NCBI GenBank assembly: GCA_963745975.1
Contig: CAVUZJ010000009.1
Coordinates: 558,001-622,000 of the forward strand
From: JAKAWQ01 sp963745975
GTDB lineage: Bacteria; Pseudomonadota; Alphaproteobacteria; Acetobacterales; Acetobacteraceae
DNA length: 64,000 nt
Direction of reading: 5' to 3'
The notes under the pieces were generated by a model. The model was given only the letters and a program-made list of their open reading frames with translations. It had not been told where the DNA came from and did no database searches. The position numbers and the translations under genes were made by a program. Shown here in pieces: positions 36,409-46,131 of this stretch (position 1 is the stretch's first letter; each line of letters begins with the position of its first letter).

Positions 36409-36839
36409 GCACGCATCTCTTCACCTGCCGCGTCTATTTCGAGGACACCGACGCGGCCGGCGTGGTCTACCACGCCAACCACCTCCATTTCGCCGAGCGC
36501 GCCCGCACCGAGGCGCTGCGCGATCGGGGCGTCCCGCATGCGGCCCTGATCGAGGAGCACGGCCTCATCTTCGTGGTGCGACGCATCAAAATGGATTATC
36601 TGCGTGTCGCCCGGCTTGACGATCTACTGGAGGTCGCCACGACGGTGCTTGCCGTGGGGGCGTCCAAGATCGACCTCCGGCAGGCGATCCGCCGGCAGGG
36701 CGAGACCATCGCGGAGGCGGAAATCGGGCTCGCCTGCGTCCGGCGGAATGACGGCAGGCCTGCCCGGATTCCGCCACGTTGGCGTCACGCCCTGGCAGCA
36801 ATGGCCGGGGATGAGAGCGCGATCGCCGGAGGTGGATGA
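36405..36839 (+). CDS. ybgC: Tol-Pal-associated acyl-CoA thioesterase YbgC
   Basis: A 144-residue hotdog-fold thioesterase. The catalytic motif VYFEDTDAAGVVYHANHLHF contains the active Asp (D-T-D/Y) and downstream Tyr/His. Members hydrolyse short-chain or long-chain acyl-CoA and are commonly the first gene of the tol operon, as here. The last ten or so codons (after ALAAMAGD) lie inside a family A repeat and the stop is formed by it. The frame happens to be the same as the 5' part of ruvB, giving a false fusion when the ruvB frameshift is ignored. Confidence 0.92.
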   Translation: MSTHLFTCRVYFEDTDAAGVVYHANHLHFAERARTEALRDRGVPHAALIEEHGLIFVVRRIKMDYLRVARLDDLLEVATTVLAVGASKIDLRQAIRRQGETIAEAEIGLACVRRNDGRPARIPPRWRHALAAMAGDESAIAGGG

Positions 36840-36916
36840 ACCGAAGGCGTGAATCGCGCGAGAAAACAAGGCCTGGAGCGGAACGGGTGAGCGCAAGCGA
36901 GCCCATCCCGCTCTAG
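36813..36916. repeat. Family A repeat, copy 3 (short form)
   Basis: It starts inside the 3' end of ybgC (GAGAGCGCGATCGCCGGAGG), lacks the GCGAAC/GTTCGC internal hairpin of copies 1 and 2, and continues with GGCGTGAATCGCGCGAGAAAA and the GAGCGG...CCGCTC stem. On the minus strand the stem is followed by TTGTTTT. It lies between ybgC and tolQ, which are on the same strand. Confidence 0.75.
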
Positions 36917-36959
36917 GCAGCGCGCCAGCCCGGGCGGCGGCGCATGAGGAGTTGTACGC

Positions 36960-37676
36960 GTGGACCAGGCGGTCAATGCCGTTAACCTCGGGGGGGTGGG
37001 AGTTAATCTCTCCCTCTGGAGCCTCTTTCTTGAGGCCGACATCGTCGTGAAGTTCGTCATCCTCGGGCTGCTCGGCGCGAGCATCTGGGTCTGGGCGATC
37101 ATCTTCGAGAAATGGACCACGCTCAGCCGGGCGAACCGGGCCGCCGAGGCGTTCGAGAGCCGCTTCTGGTCCGGCGGCAGCCTTGATGCCCTCTACGAGG
37201 AGCAGGGCCAGGCTCCTGCCCACCCGATGGCGGCGGTGTTCGGCGCCGCACTCGGCGAATGGCGCCGCACCGCGCGCGTCGTCGGCGCCGACATCAGCCA
37301 CTCGGGGGTCAAGGAGCGGGTCGATCGGGCGATGGCGGTGGTCACCCAGCGCGAGATGGACCGGATGGAGCGCTGGATGACGTTTCTTGCCTCGGTCGGC
37401 GCCACGGCGCCCTTCGTCGGCCTGTTCGGCACCGTCTGGGGCATCATGCACAGCTTCTCGGCGATCGCCGCCATGCACAACACCAACCTCGCGATCGTGG
37501 CACCCGGCATCGCGCAGGCCCTCTTCGCCACCGCGGTCGGGCTTTTCGCCGCGATCCCGGCGGTGCTCGCCTACAACACGATCAGCAACGACCTCGCCCG
37601 CTTCGCCGGCCGTCTCGAGGCCTTCGCCGCCGAATTCGGCGCCATCCTCTCCCGCCAGACCGAGGAGCGCGCCTGA
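36960..37676 (+). CDS. tolQ: Tol-Pal system proton channel subunit TolQ
   Basis: A 238-residue inner-membrane protein with three helices. The first is around residues 25-47 (ADIVVKFVILGLLGASIWVW); the large cytoplasmic loop contains VTQREMDRMERWM; helices two and three contain FVGLFGTVWGIMHSF and ALFATAVGLFAAIPAVLAYN. With TolR it converts proton motive force into movement of TolA during outer-membrane constriction. A GTG start is used. It heads tolQRA, with one-base spacing to tolR. Confidence 0.95.
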   Translation: MDQAVNAVNLGGVGVNLSLWSLFLEADIVVKFVILGLLGASIWVWAIIFEKWTTLSRANRAAEAFESRFWSGGSLDALYEEQGQAPAHPMAAVFGAALGEWRRTARVVGADISHSGVKERVDRAMAVVTQREMDRMERWMTFLASVGATAPFVGLFGTVWGIMHSFSAIAAMHNTNLAIVAPGIAQALFATAVGLFAAIPAVLAYNTISNDLARFAGRLEAFAAEFGAILSRQTEERA

Positions 37677-38168
37677 ATGGCCGCCATGCTCCCCGGCCGC
37701 CCGAACGGGAACGGCCGCCGCGGCCGCTACCGCCCGCTCGCGGAGATCAATGTCACGCCGCTGGTCGACGTGATGCTGGTGCTGCTCATCATCTTCATGG
37801 TCACCGCGCCGCTGATGACCTCGGGCGTCACCGTCGATCTGCCCAAGGCGGACGCCGCGCCGCTCAATCAGGACGCGACCCCGATCACCCTCTCGATCGA
37901 CGCCGCCGGCGACATCTATCTTCAGGACACGAAGATTCCCCTCGAGCAGCTGGTGGCGAAGCTCAAGGCGATCGCGCGCAACAACCCGGACCGGCGCATC
38001 TTCGTTCGCGGTGACCGGACCCTCCCTTACGGCCGGATCATGGAAGTGATGGCCACCATCACGCAGGGCGGGTTCACGAAGGTGGCGCTGCTGGCCGAGG
38101 CGGCGCCGCCGCCGCCCGCTTCCGGCTCCGGGTCCGGCCATACGGGGGCATCCGGCCAGAAGGGCTGA
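37677..38168 (+). CDS. tolR: Tol-Pal system protein TolR
   Basis: A 163-residue protein with a single N-terminal helix, INVTPLVDVMLVLLIIFMVT, whose Asp is the proton-binding residue. The periplasmic domain (about residues 60-145) follows, with VDLPKADAAP and RGDRTLPYGRIMEVM. The last 20 residues are a Pro/Gly/Ser tail beyond the conserved fold. Works with TolQ as the stator/motor. Confidence 0.95.
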   Translation: MAAMLPGRPNGNGRRGRYRPLAEINVTPLVDVMLVLLIIFMVTAPLMTSGVTVDLPKADAAPLNQDATPITLSIDAAGDIYLQDTKIPLEQLVAKLKAIARNNPDRRIFVRGDRTLPYGRIMEVMATITQGGFTKVALLAEAAPPPPASGSGSGHTGASGQKG

Positions 38169-38192
38169 CGCCCGCCCAGAGGCCTGTCCCCG

Positions 38193-39161
38193 ATGAGCCC
38201 CGAGCTACGCCGCGGCGCCGCCTTTTCCGCCGCCCTGCATCTCGTGGTGGTGATCCTGATCGTCGTCACGGTGGCTCCGTCGCTGCCGCCCGAGGCGCCG
38301 GAGGGGGTCGCCGTGAGCATGGAATTCGCCGGCCCGACGGCGAAGGGGCCGACGCCGACGCCGACCCCCGCGCCGACCAAGGCGCCGGCCGTCACGAAGA
38401 AGCCGCCGGTGAAGCTACCGCCCAAGCCGCAGCCACCTACGCCGCCGCCACCGCCGCCACCGCCGCCGCCTCCTCCGACCCCGGCCGAGAAGGCGCCGAC
38501 GCCACCGAAGCCCGTGCCACCCGTGCCGCAGACGCAAGCGCCGACGCCGATTCCCACACCCACGCCGCCGCCCAAGCCGATCCCTCCGACGCCGGAGCCG
38601 CCCAAGCCGGCGCCGACGCCGCAGCCACCCCTTCCGCTGCCGCCGCCGCCGGCGCCCCTGCCGCCGGCGCCGCCGAGCCCGACGCACCAGCCGAACGCGA
38701 CCACCAACCCGGCCGCGTCGAGCCAGACACTCGAGAACACGCTCGAGAGGCTGCGCTCGCTCGAGCAGCAGACCAGCCCGCCGAAGGCCCTGCCGAACCC
38801 GACCCCGGGCGGAGCGCCCAACCCCGGCGGGAACCCGCAAAGCAACGACACGGCGGCGCTCTCCGCCTCGCAGCGCGGCGCGATCGGCGCCTATGTCCGA
38901 CGCTGCTGGACCTATGACCCGGGCGCCATGGGGGTGAACCAGTTCCAGGTCCTTCTCGACGTCACCACCGACGCCGCCGGCGTGGTGCGCGTCGCAACCG
39001 TGGCCCCGTCGGACCAAGCGCGCGTGGACGCAAACCCGGAGTTGCGGGCCTTCGCCGAGCGGGCGGTCAATGCGGTGCTCGATCCGCGCTGCGCCAATCT
39101 GCCGCTGCCGCAGTCGATGCTCGGTCAGACGCGCCGCCTCGAGTTCCGGTTCACGCCGTGA
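38193..39161 (+). CDS. tolA: TolA-like protein with a polyproline linker
   Basis: A 322-residue envelope-spanning protein. It has an N-terminal membrane anchor (AAFSAALHLVVVILIVVTV), a central domain of about 150 residues built almost wholly of Pro with Thr, Lys and Ala (for example PPPPPPPPPPPPTPAEK), and a C-terminal globular domain (about residues 225-322; AIGAYVRRCWTYDPGA, LRAFAERAVNAVLDPRC). Classical TolA has an Ala/Lys-rich helical domain II; here a proline-rich rod takes its place, as in many TonB proteins. Operon position after tolQR decides the name. Confidence 0.88.
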   Translation: MSPELRRGAAFSAALHLVVVILIVVTVAPSLPPEAPEGVAVSMEFAGPTAKGPTPTPTPAPTKAPAVTKKPPVKLPPKPQPPTPPPPPPPPPPPPTPAEKAPTPPKPVPPVPQTQAPTPIPTPTPPPKPIPPTPEPPKPAPTPQPPLPLPPPPAPLPPAPPSPTHQPNATTNPAASSQTLENTLERLRSLEQQTSPPKALPNPTPGGAPNPGGNPQSNDTAALSASQRGAIGAYVRRCWTYDPGAMGVNQFQVLLDVTTDAAGVVRVATVAPSDQARVDANPELRAFAERAVNAVLDPRCANLPLPQSMLGQTRRLEFRFTP

Positions 39162-39518
39162 CCAGGCTTCGGACTGTTGAGTTGCGCCGCTCGCGAAGCG
39201 GGCGCGAAACGGAGCGTGAATCGGATGGCCAAGCAACGTATCCGACGGCGCCGTTACGTTGCTTGTGAAGCAAGCGTCGCGCGAATGCGCGCACGAGCTC
39301 CGGCGGTTGCCGCGCGGGCCGGCGCGCGGCGCCACCTTGCAGGAGTTTCATCTGCAGAGGGGGATCTCGTTCACGTCCGCGCCTTGCTTCTACGCAGTGG
39401 GGAACGGGCCTAGTGTCCCGTCCCTTCGGTTCGCAGCGCGCGGCTGCGGACGGAGGGTACGGGCAGGCCACGAGAACGACGACCCGGTGTCTCCAAAACC
39501 AGAGAGGTCGAAATCGAC
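39162..39518. other. Gene-free region between tolA and tolB with palindromes
   Basis: No supported gene. A segment at about 39197-39226 (GCGCGAAACGGAGCGTGAATCGGAT) resembles part of the family C palindromes at 41612 and 50540. A perfect 10-bp inverted repeat (AAGCAACGTA at 39231-39240, complement at 39255-39264) follows. A GC-rich stretch GCGCGGGCCGGCGCGCGGCGCC lies near 39314. tolB may be transcribed from its own promoter here, but none is recognisable. Confidence 0.45.
39231..39264. repeat. Possible family C relative: 10-bp inverted repeat
   Basis: Arms AAGCAACGTA and TACGTTGCTT enclose 14 bases (TCCGACGGCGCCGT) that themselves contain CGGCGCCG. The adjoining left sequence shares the GCGTGAATC-GGAT word with copy C2. 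The relation to family C is weaker than that between C1 and C2. Confidence 0.45.
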
Positions 39519-40910
39519 ATGCCGAATTTGCTCGTTGGACGCCGCTTCCTGCTTGCCGGATCGGCCACGCTCCTCGTGATGGCGCCGAAGGTCGTGCTGG
39601 CGCAATCGGTGCCACCTGCCGCGTCGGGCGGCGCCGGCGGGGGCGAGAGCGCAGTGATCGACGTCAACCGCGCGCAGGTGGAACCGATTCCGATCGCCAT
39701 CCCGGTCTTTGCCGCCGCCGGCGGCAAAGCCTCCGAACTCGCCTCCGGCATCGTCGAGGTGATCAGCAACGATCTTCAGGGATGCGGTCTGTTCCGTCCA
39801 CTCGACCCCGCTTCGTTCGTGCAGGCGGCCGCGGATATCGGTGCGGTACCGAAATGGCAGGACTGGAAGGTGATCGGCACCCGGGCGCTGGTCACCGGCA
39901 AGGTCGACGAACCCTCGGCCGGCCAGGTGCGGGTCGAATTTCGGCTCTGGGACGTGCTGCCCGAACAGCAGCTTCAGGGAACCGCGTACACGACGGCCGA
40001 TAGCAACTGGCGTCGCGTCGGCCACATGATCGCGGACGTGATCTACGAGCGCCTGCTCGGTGAAAAGGGCTATTTCGACACACGGATCGCCTACATCTCG
40101 GATTCCGGGCCGCGCAATGCGCGCATCCGCCGGCTCGCCATCATGGACCAGGACGGCGCGAACAACCGCTTCCTCACCAGCGGCGAGTGGATGGCACTCG
40201 ATCCGCGATTCCATCCCATCAAGGTCAACGAGCTGGCCTTTATGAGCTATGCCGAGAATCAGCCGCGCGTCTATCTCTTCGACCTCGGCTCCGGCCGCCA
40301 ATCGCTGCTTGGCGCCTTCAGCGGCATGACCTTCGCCCCGCGCTTCAGCCCGGACGGCACGAAAGTCATTCTCTCCGAGGCGCGCGGCGCGGGATCGGAC
40401 ATCATAGTGATCGATCTCGGCAGCATGATGCCGACGCAGCTCACGTCTTCCGGGGCGATCGACACCAGCCCCTGCTACAGCCCGGATGGCTCGCAAATCA
40501 CCTTCAACTCGGACCGCGACGGCTCGCCGCAGCTCTATATCATGGGAGCGGACGGCTCGGGCGCGAAGCGCATCAGCTATGGCGAGGGGCGGTATTTCGC
40601 CCCGGTGTGGTCGCCGCGGGGAGACCTGATCGCCTTCATCCGGCAGAACGGCGGCACCTTCGGGCTTGGCGTGATGAACACAGACGGGACCGGGGAGCGC
40701 ATTCTTTCGGAGGGCTTCACGGTCGACGGGCCGAGCTTCTGCCCGAACGGACGGGTGATCGCCTTCTGGCGCACCACGCCGGCCACCAGCGCGAGCGGCG
40801 CCGGCTACTCGACGCGGCTGGTCAATATCGACATCACCGGGTTCAACGAGCGGCTGGTGCAGACCCCGACCGACGCCTCCGACCCCGCATGGTCTCCGCT
40901 CCTCTCCTGA
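39519..40910 (+). CDS. tolB: Tol-Pal system periplasmic protein TolB
   Basis: A 463-residue periplasmic protein. A signal peptide (FLLAGSATLLVMAPKVVLA) has a twin-Arg-like GRRFL start. The N-terminal alpha/beta domain (about residues 50-190) is followed by a six-bladed WD40-like propeller with repeats such as FAPRFSPDGTKVILSEARG, DTSPCYSPDGSQITFNSDRD and FAPVWSPRGDLIAF. It binds Pal and is displaced by TolA. The start ATG is in the right place for the signal peptide. Confidence 0.95.
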   Translation: MPNLLVGRRFLLAGSATLLVMAPKVVLAQSVPPAASGGAGGGESAVIDVNRAQVEPIPIAIPVFAAAGGKASELASGIVEVISNDLQGCGLFRPLDPASFVQAAADIGAVPKWQDWKVIGTRALVTGKVDEPSAGQVRVEFRLWDVLPEQQLQGTAYTTADSNWRRVGHMIADVIYERLLGEKGYFDTRIAYISDSGPRNARIRRLAIMDQDGANNRFLTSGEWMALDPRFHPIKVNELAFMSYAENQPRVYLFDLGSGRQSLLGAFSGMTFAPRFSPDGTKVILSEARGAGSDIIVIDLGSMMPTQLTSSGAIDTSPCYSPDGSQITFNSDRDGSPQLYIMGADGSGAKRISYGEGRYFAPVWSPRGDLIAFIRQNGGTFGLGVMNTDGTGERILSEGFTVDGPSFCPNGRVIAFWRTTPATSASGAGYSTRLVNIDITGFNERLVQTPTDASDPAWSPLLS

Positions 40911-41018
40911 CCGGGCCTCTCGGTGGGGCTGGAAGGGATGCATGGGCGTCTTTATTCCGACCCCTGCACGATGGAGGCTTGACCGATGCTGAAAGGGCGC
41001 GCTAAGCGCGGGCTGCAA

Positions 41019-41040
41019 CCGCAGCGGGATACCGCTGCGG
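41019..41040. terminator. Hairpin between tolB and pal
   Basis: A perfect 9-bp stem (CCGCAGCGG and CCGCTGCGG) with a GATA tetraloop. There is no T tract after it, so it more likely acts as an mRNA-processing or stability signal that separates tolB and pal levels than as a full terminator. Confidence 0.4.
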
Positions 41041-41090
41041 CGCGGTATTGTCTGGCCTTCTGCTCTCACCCCTGACAGGGACTGACCCCC

Positions 41091-41585
41091 ATGAAATTCA
41101 GGTTCATCGGCGCGTTGGCGGCCGTGGCGCTGCTCTCGGCATGCGCTTCCACTCCGAAGACGACCACCGGCGGCGCCGGCGCGACCGCCGCGACGTCGGG
41201 CCCTGCCCCCGGCAGCGAACAGGACCTGGTGCAGAATGTGGGCGACCGCGTCTTCTTCGCCTTCGACGTCTCGGCCCTCTCGTCGGAGGCTGATGCGACG
41301 CTTGACCGCCAGGCAGCCTGGCTCGCCAAGTACCCGCAGGTCCGGGTGCTGATCGCCGGCAACTGCGATGACCGTGGCACCGAGGAATACAACCTCGCCC
41401 TCGGCTCGCGCCGCGCCAATGCCGCCCGCGACTACCTGGTGGCCAAGGGCGTCGACCCGTCCCGGATCCAAACGATCAGCTACGGCAAGGACCGGCCGGT
41501 CGCTCTCGGCGACAACGAGCAGGCCTGGGCACAGAACCGCAACGCCATCACCTCGGTCGAGGGCTTCAACCCGCAGGCCCAGTAG
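41091..41585 (+). CDS. pal: Peptidoglycan-associated lipoprotein Pal
   Basis: A 164-residue outer-membrane lipoprotein. The lipobox is LLSACAS with the acylated Cys at residue 18. A Thr/Gly/Ala linker leads to the OmpA-like domain (about residues 50-160) with VFFAFDVSALSSEA, AGNCDDRGTEEYNLALGSRR and QNRNA, including the Asp and Arg that hold diaminopimelate. It anchors the outer membrane to peptidoglycan and is recruited by Tol to division sites. A GACAGGG-type ribosome site is upstream. Confidence 0.95.
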   Translation: MKFRFIGALAAVALLSACASTPKTTTGGAGATAATSGPAPGSEQDLVQNVGDRVFFAFDVSALSSEADATLDRQAAWLAKYPQVRVLIAGNCDDRGTEEYNLALGSRRANAARDYLVAKGVDPSRIQTISYGKDRPVALGDNEQAWAQNRNAITSVEGFNPQAQ

Positions 41586-41611
41586 CGGACCGCGGTCCGT
41601 CTCGGCCGGTC

Positions 41612-41675
41612 GTATCGGATCGCGGCGCTACGCTGGCCGCCTCACGGCCAGTGTAGCGCTGCATCGCTCCGATAC
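41612..41675. repeat. Family C palindrome, copy 1
   Basis: A 64-bp near-perfect inverted repeat starting GTATCGGATCGC and ending GCTCCGATAC. Stems include GCGCTAC/GTAGCGC and CTGGCC/GGCCAG, with a seven-base loop GCCTCAC. It lies 26 bases after the pal stop. The outer GTATCGGA/TCCGATAC ends are shared with 50540-50602 while the interior differs. The rest of the gap to cpoB (41676-41912) has no gene and only a weak promoter-like GTGACA near 41794. Confidence 0.75.
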
Positions 41676-41912
41676 CCGGGCCAAGCGGCGGGGTCTCCCC
41701 TCTTCGCCCTCTCCTCGGCCGCGCGTCGAAGGTTTCGGGGGTCCGGACGCGGCCGCCGAGGCGCCTACGGGCGGAATGCCCGCTCACCCCGCGGTGACAA
41801 TTCCCGCCTGACGCAATAAGCTCTATTTTGTGCGCTACTCTTCTGGGGCGCCGCTGCTCCTCGGGACGGACCCGGCGCCAAGGGTGCATCAGAGGCTACC
41901 GGGGATCGATCG

Positions 41913-42767
41913 ATGGCTATGAGGTTTTTGCTCGCCGCCGCGCTGCTGCTGCTCGCCGTGCCGCTGTTCGGTTCCTGGCCGGCGCAGGCGCAGATCGAAA
42001 GCCGCGAGGCGATCGCGCTGCGCAACCAGATCCTGGAAGTCCAGCAGGAGGTCGATCAGCTCCGCAGCCAGCTCCAGAGCGGGGGCGGCAACCAGGGCTC
42101 CTCGCTCGGCGGGAACTACAGCCAGCCGGCGCCGGGCGCCCCGAGCGGCGACCTCGTCGCCTCCCTGCTTCAGCAGGTGAGCTCGCTCCAGGACCAGGTG
42201 AGCGCGCTGCGCGGCCAGGTGGACGACCTCTCCCACCGGGTCGACCAGCAGGTGGCCGACATCGGAAAGAAGGTGGACGACCTTGCCTTCCAGTTCCAGC
42301 TCGTGCAGGGCAAGGGAAACGGGGCCGGCGGGCTGATCGCGCCGGCGCCTCGTGCGGCGACGCCGGTGGCCGCCGCGCCGGTTCCGCCGGAGGTTGTTCT
42401 GCGTCAGGGGGAGGCGGCCCTCGCGCGCGCCGATTACACCGGGGCCGCCAACGCTGCCGAGACCGTGCTCAGCGCGGACGCACATTCCCCGCGCGCCTAC
42501 GACGCTCAGTTCCTGCTCGCCCAGGCGCTGTTCGGTCAGCGCCAGTACACCCGTGCGGCCCTTGCCTACGATGACGCCTTCAACCGCTCACCGGGCGGCT
42601 CGCGGGCTCAGGATTCGCTGCTCGGGCTGGCCCGCTCGCTCGCGGCGATCAGCCAGAAGCCGGCCGCGTGCGCGGCACTTTCCAAGCTGCATCAGCAATT
42701 CCCGACGCTCCGTTCCGACATCGCCTCGAGCGCCGCCACGCTCGCCCGCCAGACCGGGTGCTCCTGA
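41913..42767 (+). CDS. cpoB: Cell division coordinator CpoB (YbgF)
   Basis: A 284-residue periplasmic protein. A signal peptide (FLLAAALLLLAVPLFGSWPAQA) is followed by an N-terminal coiled-coil (about residues 30-130; QILEVQQEVDQLRSQL, LLQQVSSLQDQVSALRGQV) and C-terminal TPR repeats (about residues 160-284; ALARADYTGAANAAETVL, DAQFLLAQALFGQRQYTRAA). CpoB binds TolA and coordinates septal peptidoglycan synthesis with outer-membrane constriction. Position at the end of tol-pal matches. Confidence 0.93.
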   Translation: MAMRFLLAAALLLLAVPLFGSWPAQAQIESREAIALRNQILEVQQEVDQLRSQLQSGGGNQGSSLGGNYSQPAPGAPSGDLVASLLQQVSSLQDQVSALRGQVDDLSHRVDQQVADIGKKVDDLAFQFQLVQGKGNGAGGLIAPAPRAATPVAAAPVPPEVVLRQGEAALARADYTGAANAAETVLSADAHSPRAYDAQFLLAQALFGQRQYTRAALAYDDAFNRSPGGSRAQDSLLGLARSLAAISQKPAACAALSKLHQQFPTLRSDIASSAATLARQTGCS

Positions 42768-42818
42768 GAGGCCACCGAAGCCACGAGCCCCGTCTCGCCC
42801 GCCGAGTTCGCCGGCCTG

Positions 42819-44066
42819 ATGGCGGGGCTCGGCCCGTTCGATGCCGCTCCGCGGCTTGCGCTGGCGGTTTCCGGTGGGGCCGACAGTCTGGCTCTCGCGC
42901 TCCTCGCCAACGGCTGGGCGCGGAGGCAAGGCGGCGAGGCGATCGGCTTGATCGTCGATCACGGGCTGCGGCCGGAGGCGGCAGCGGAGGCGGCGGCGTG
43001 CGCGGCACTCCTCGGCCGGCTTGGCGTCCGCTCGCGCGTCCTCGGGCTGCGCGGGCTCGGCAGCGGGCCGGGCATACCGGCGCGCGCGCGCGCGCGCCGG
43101 CTGGCCCTGCTGGAGGCGGCCGCGGCCGAACTCGGGGTCACCCTCCTTCTCCTCGGCCATCACGCGGCCGATCAGGCGGAGACGCTGCTTCTGCGTGCGC
43201 TCGACGGCAGCGGCGAGGCCGGCCTCGCCGGGATGGCGGCGCGGCGCGAGAGCGCGCGGGTGGCGGTGCTCCGGCCCTTCCTCGGCACGCCCCCGGGCCG
43301 GCTTCGTGCGACGCTCGCCGCGGCCGGGCTCACCTGGCTGACCGACCCGAGCAACGCGGATCCGGCATTTCTGCGTGCACGTCTTCGTCGCGCGCGGGAC
43401 GACGCGGGAGGGGACGGAGTGGCGACAGGGGCGCTCGCCGAAGCCGCCGCAGCCGCCGGGCAGCGCCGCGCGGGGAAGGAGCGGGCGTGGGCCGGCCTGC
43501 TCGCCACCCGGGCCGCCCTCCATCCCGAGGGCTATGCGCGGCTCGCGCCCGGGCCGATCGAGCCCGGCGCCCTTGCAGCCCTGCTGCGCGTGCTCGGCGG
43601 AGCCGAATTCGCCCCCTCCGACCGCCGGGTCGCGGCACTCGCCGCCTGCCCGGCCCCGACCACGCTTGCGGGGGTCCGGCTTCTCGGCGCCGGCCGCCTC
43701 GGGCCCGGCTGGCTGCTCGTGCGCGAGCCCCGCGCCATGGCGCCCGATATCGCCGCGATCCCCGGACTCCGCTGGGACGGCCGCTTCCGTCTCGCCCTTT
43801 CGGCACGTCCGCTGCCCGGAGCGCAGCTCGGCGCGCTCGGCGCCGCGGCGGCGCGGCTCGGCCGCTTTTCCCCTCTGCCGGCCGCGATCCTGGCGACACT
43901 GCCCGCGCTCCGCGTCGGCGAAGAGTTGGCCGCGGTGCCTCATATCGGCTATCCTGACCAAGCGACGTGCGCGCTCGTGCCGGTTCTGTTCAGCCCGAAC
44001 GAGCCGCTCGCGGGGGCGCCGTTCACGATTCTGAACCGGGTCGGGGATGCAGAGACGCCTCTATGA
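42819..44066 (+). CDS. tilS: tRNA(Ile)-lysidine synthase TilS
   Basis: A 415-residue N-type ATP pyrophosphatase. The PP-loop ALAVSGGADSLALALLA is at about residues 14-30, with LIVDHGLRPEAAAEA and LLLGHHAADQAETLLLRAL following. It attaches lysine to C34 of tRNA-Ile(CAU), making it read AUA; it is essential in most bacteria. The C-terminal 200 residues are divergent. No strong ribosome site precedes the ATG; a non-ATG start a few codons upstream is possible. It follows cpoB and precedes ftsH, a widely conserved order. Confidence 0.92.
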   Translation: MAGLGPFDAAPRLALAVSGGADSLALALLANGWARRQGGEAIGLIVDHGLRPEAAAEAAACAALLGRLGVRSRVLGLRGLGSGPGIPARARARRLALLEAAAAELGVTLLLLGHHAADQAETLLLRALDGSGEAGLAGMAARRESARVAVLRPFLGTPPGRLRATLAAAGLTWLTDPSNADPAFLRARLRRARDDAGGDGVATGALAEAAAAAGQRRAGKERAWAGLLATRAALHPEGYARLAPGPIEPGALAALLRVLGGAEFAPSDRRVAALAACPAPTTLAGVRLLGAGRLGPGWLLVREPRAMAPDIAAIPGLRWDGRFRLALSARPLPGAQLGALGAAAARLGRFSPLPAAILATLPALRVGEELAAVPHIGYPDQATCALVPVLFSPNEPLAGAPFTILNRVGDAETPL

Positions 44067-44171
44067 GCCTATGTTCCGTCAGCGGAAGCGGATGAAATCT
44101 CTCCGCACCCCGAGGACCGGAGGATCGGGATCGGGCCGGGCGGCGCGGGTCCGCGAACAGGACGGGATGGG

Positions 44172-46094
<1,923 letters not shown>

Positions 46095-46131
46095 GCGGCC
46101 GGGCTGACGGCTCCGCGATGCCGGCTGGGCG

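Noticed and set aside
35355..36839. A natural RuvB-YbgC fusion protein
   Set aside because: The conserved RuvB C-terminus is intact in the +1 frame and ends in the expected four-base overlap with ybgC. The fusion is a by-product of one extra base.
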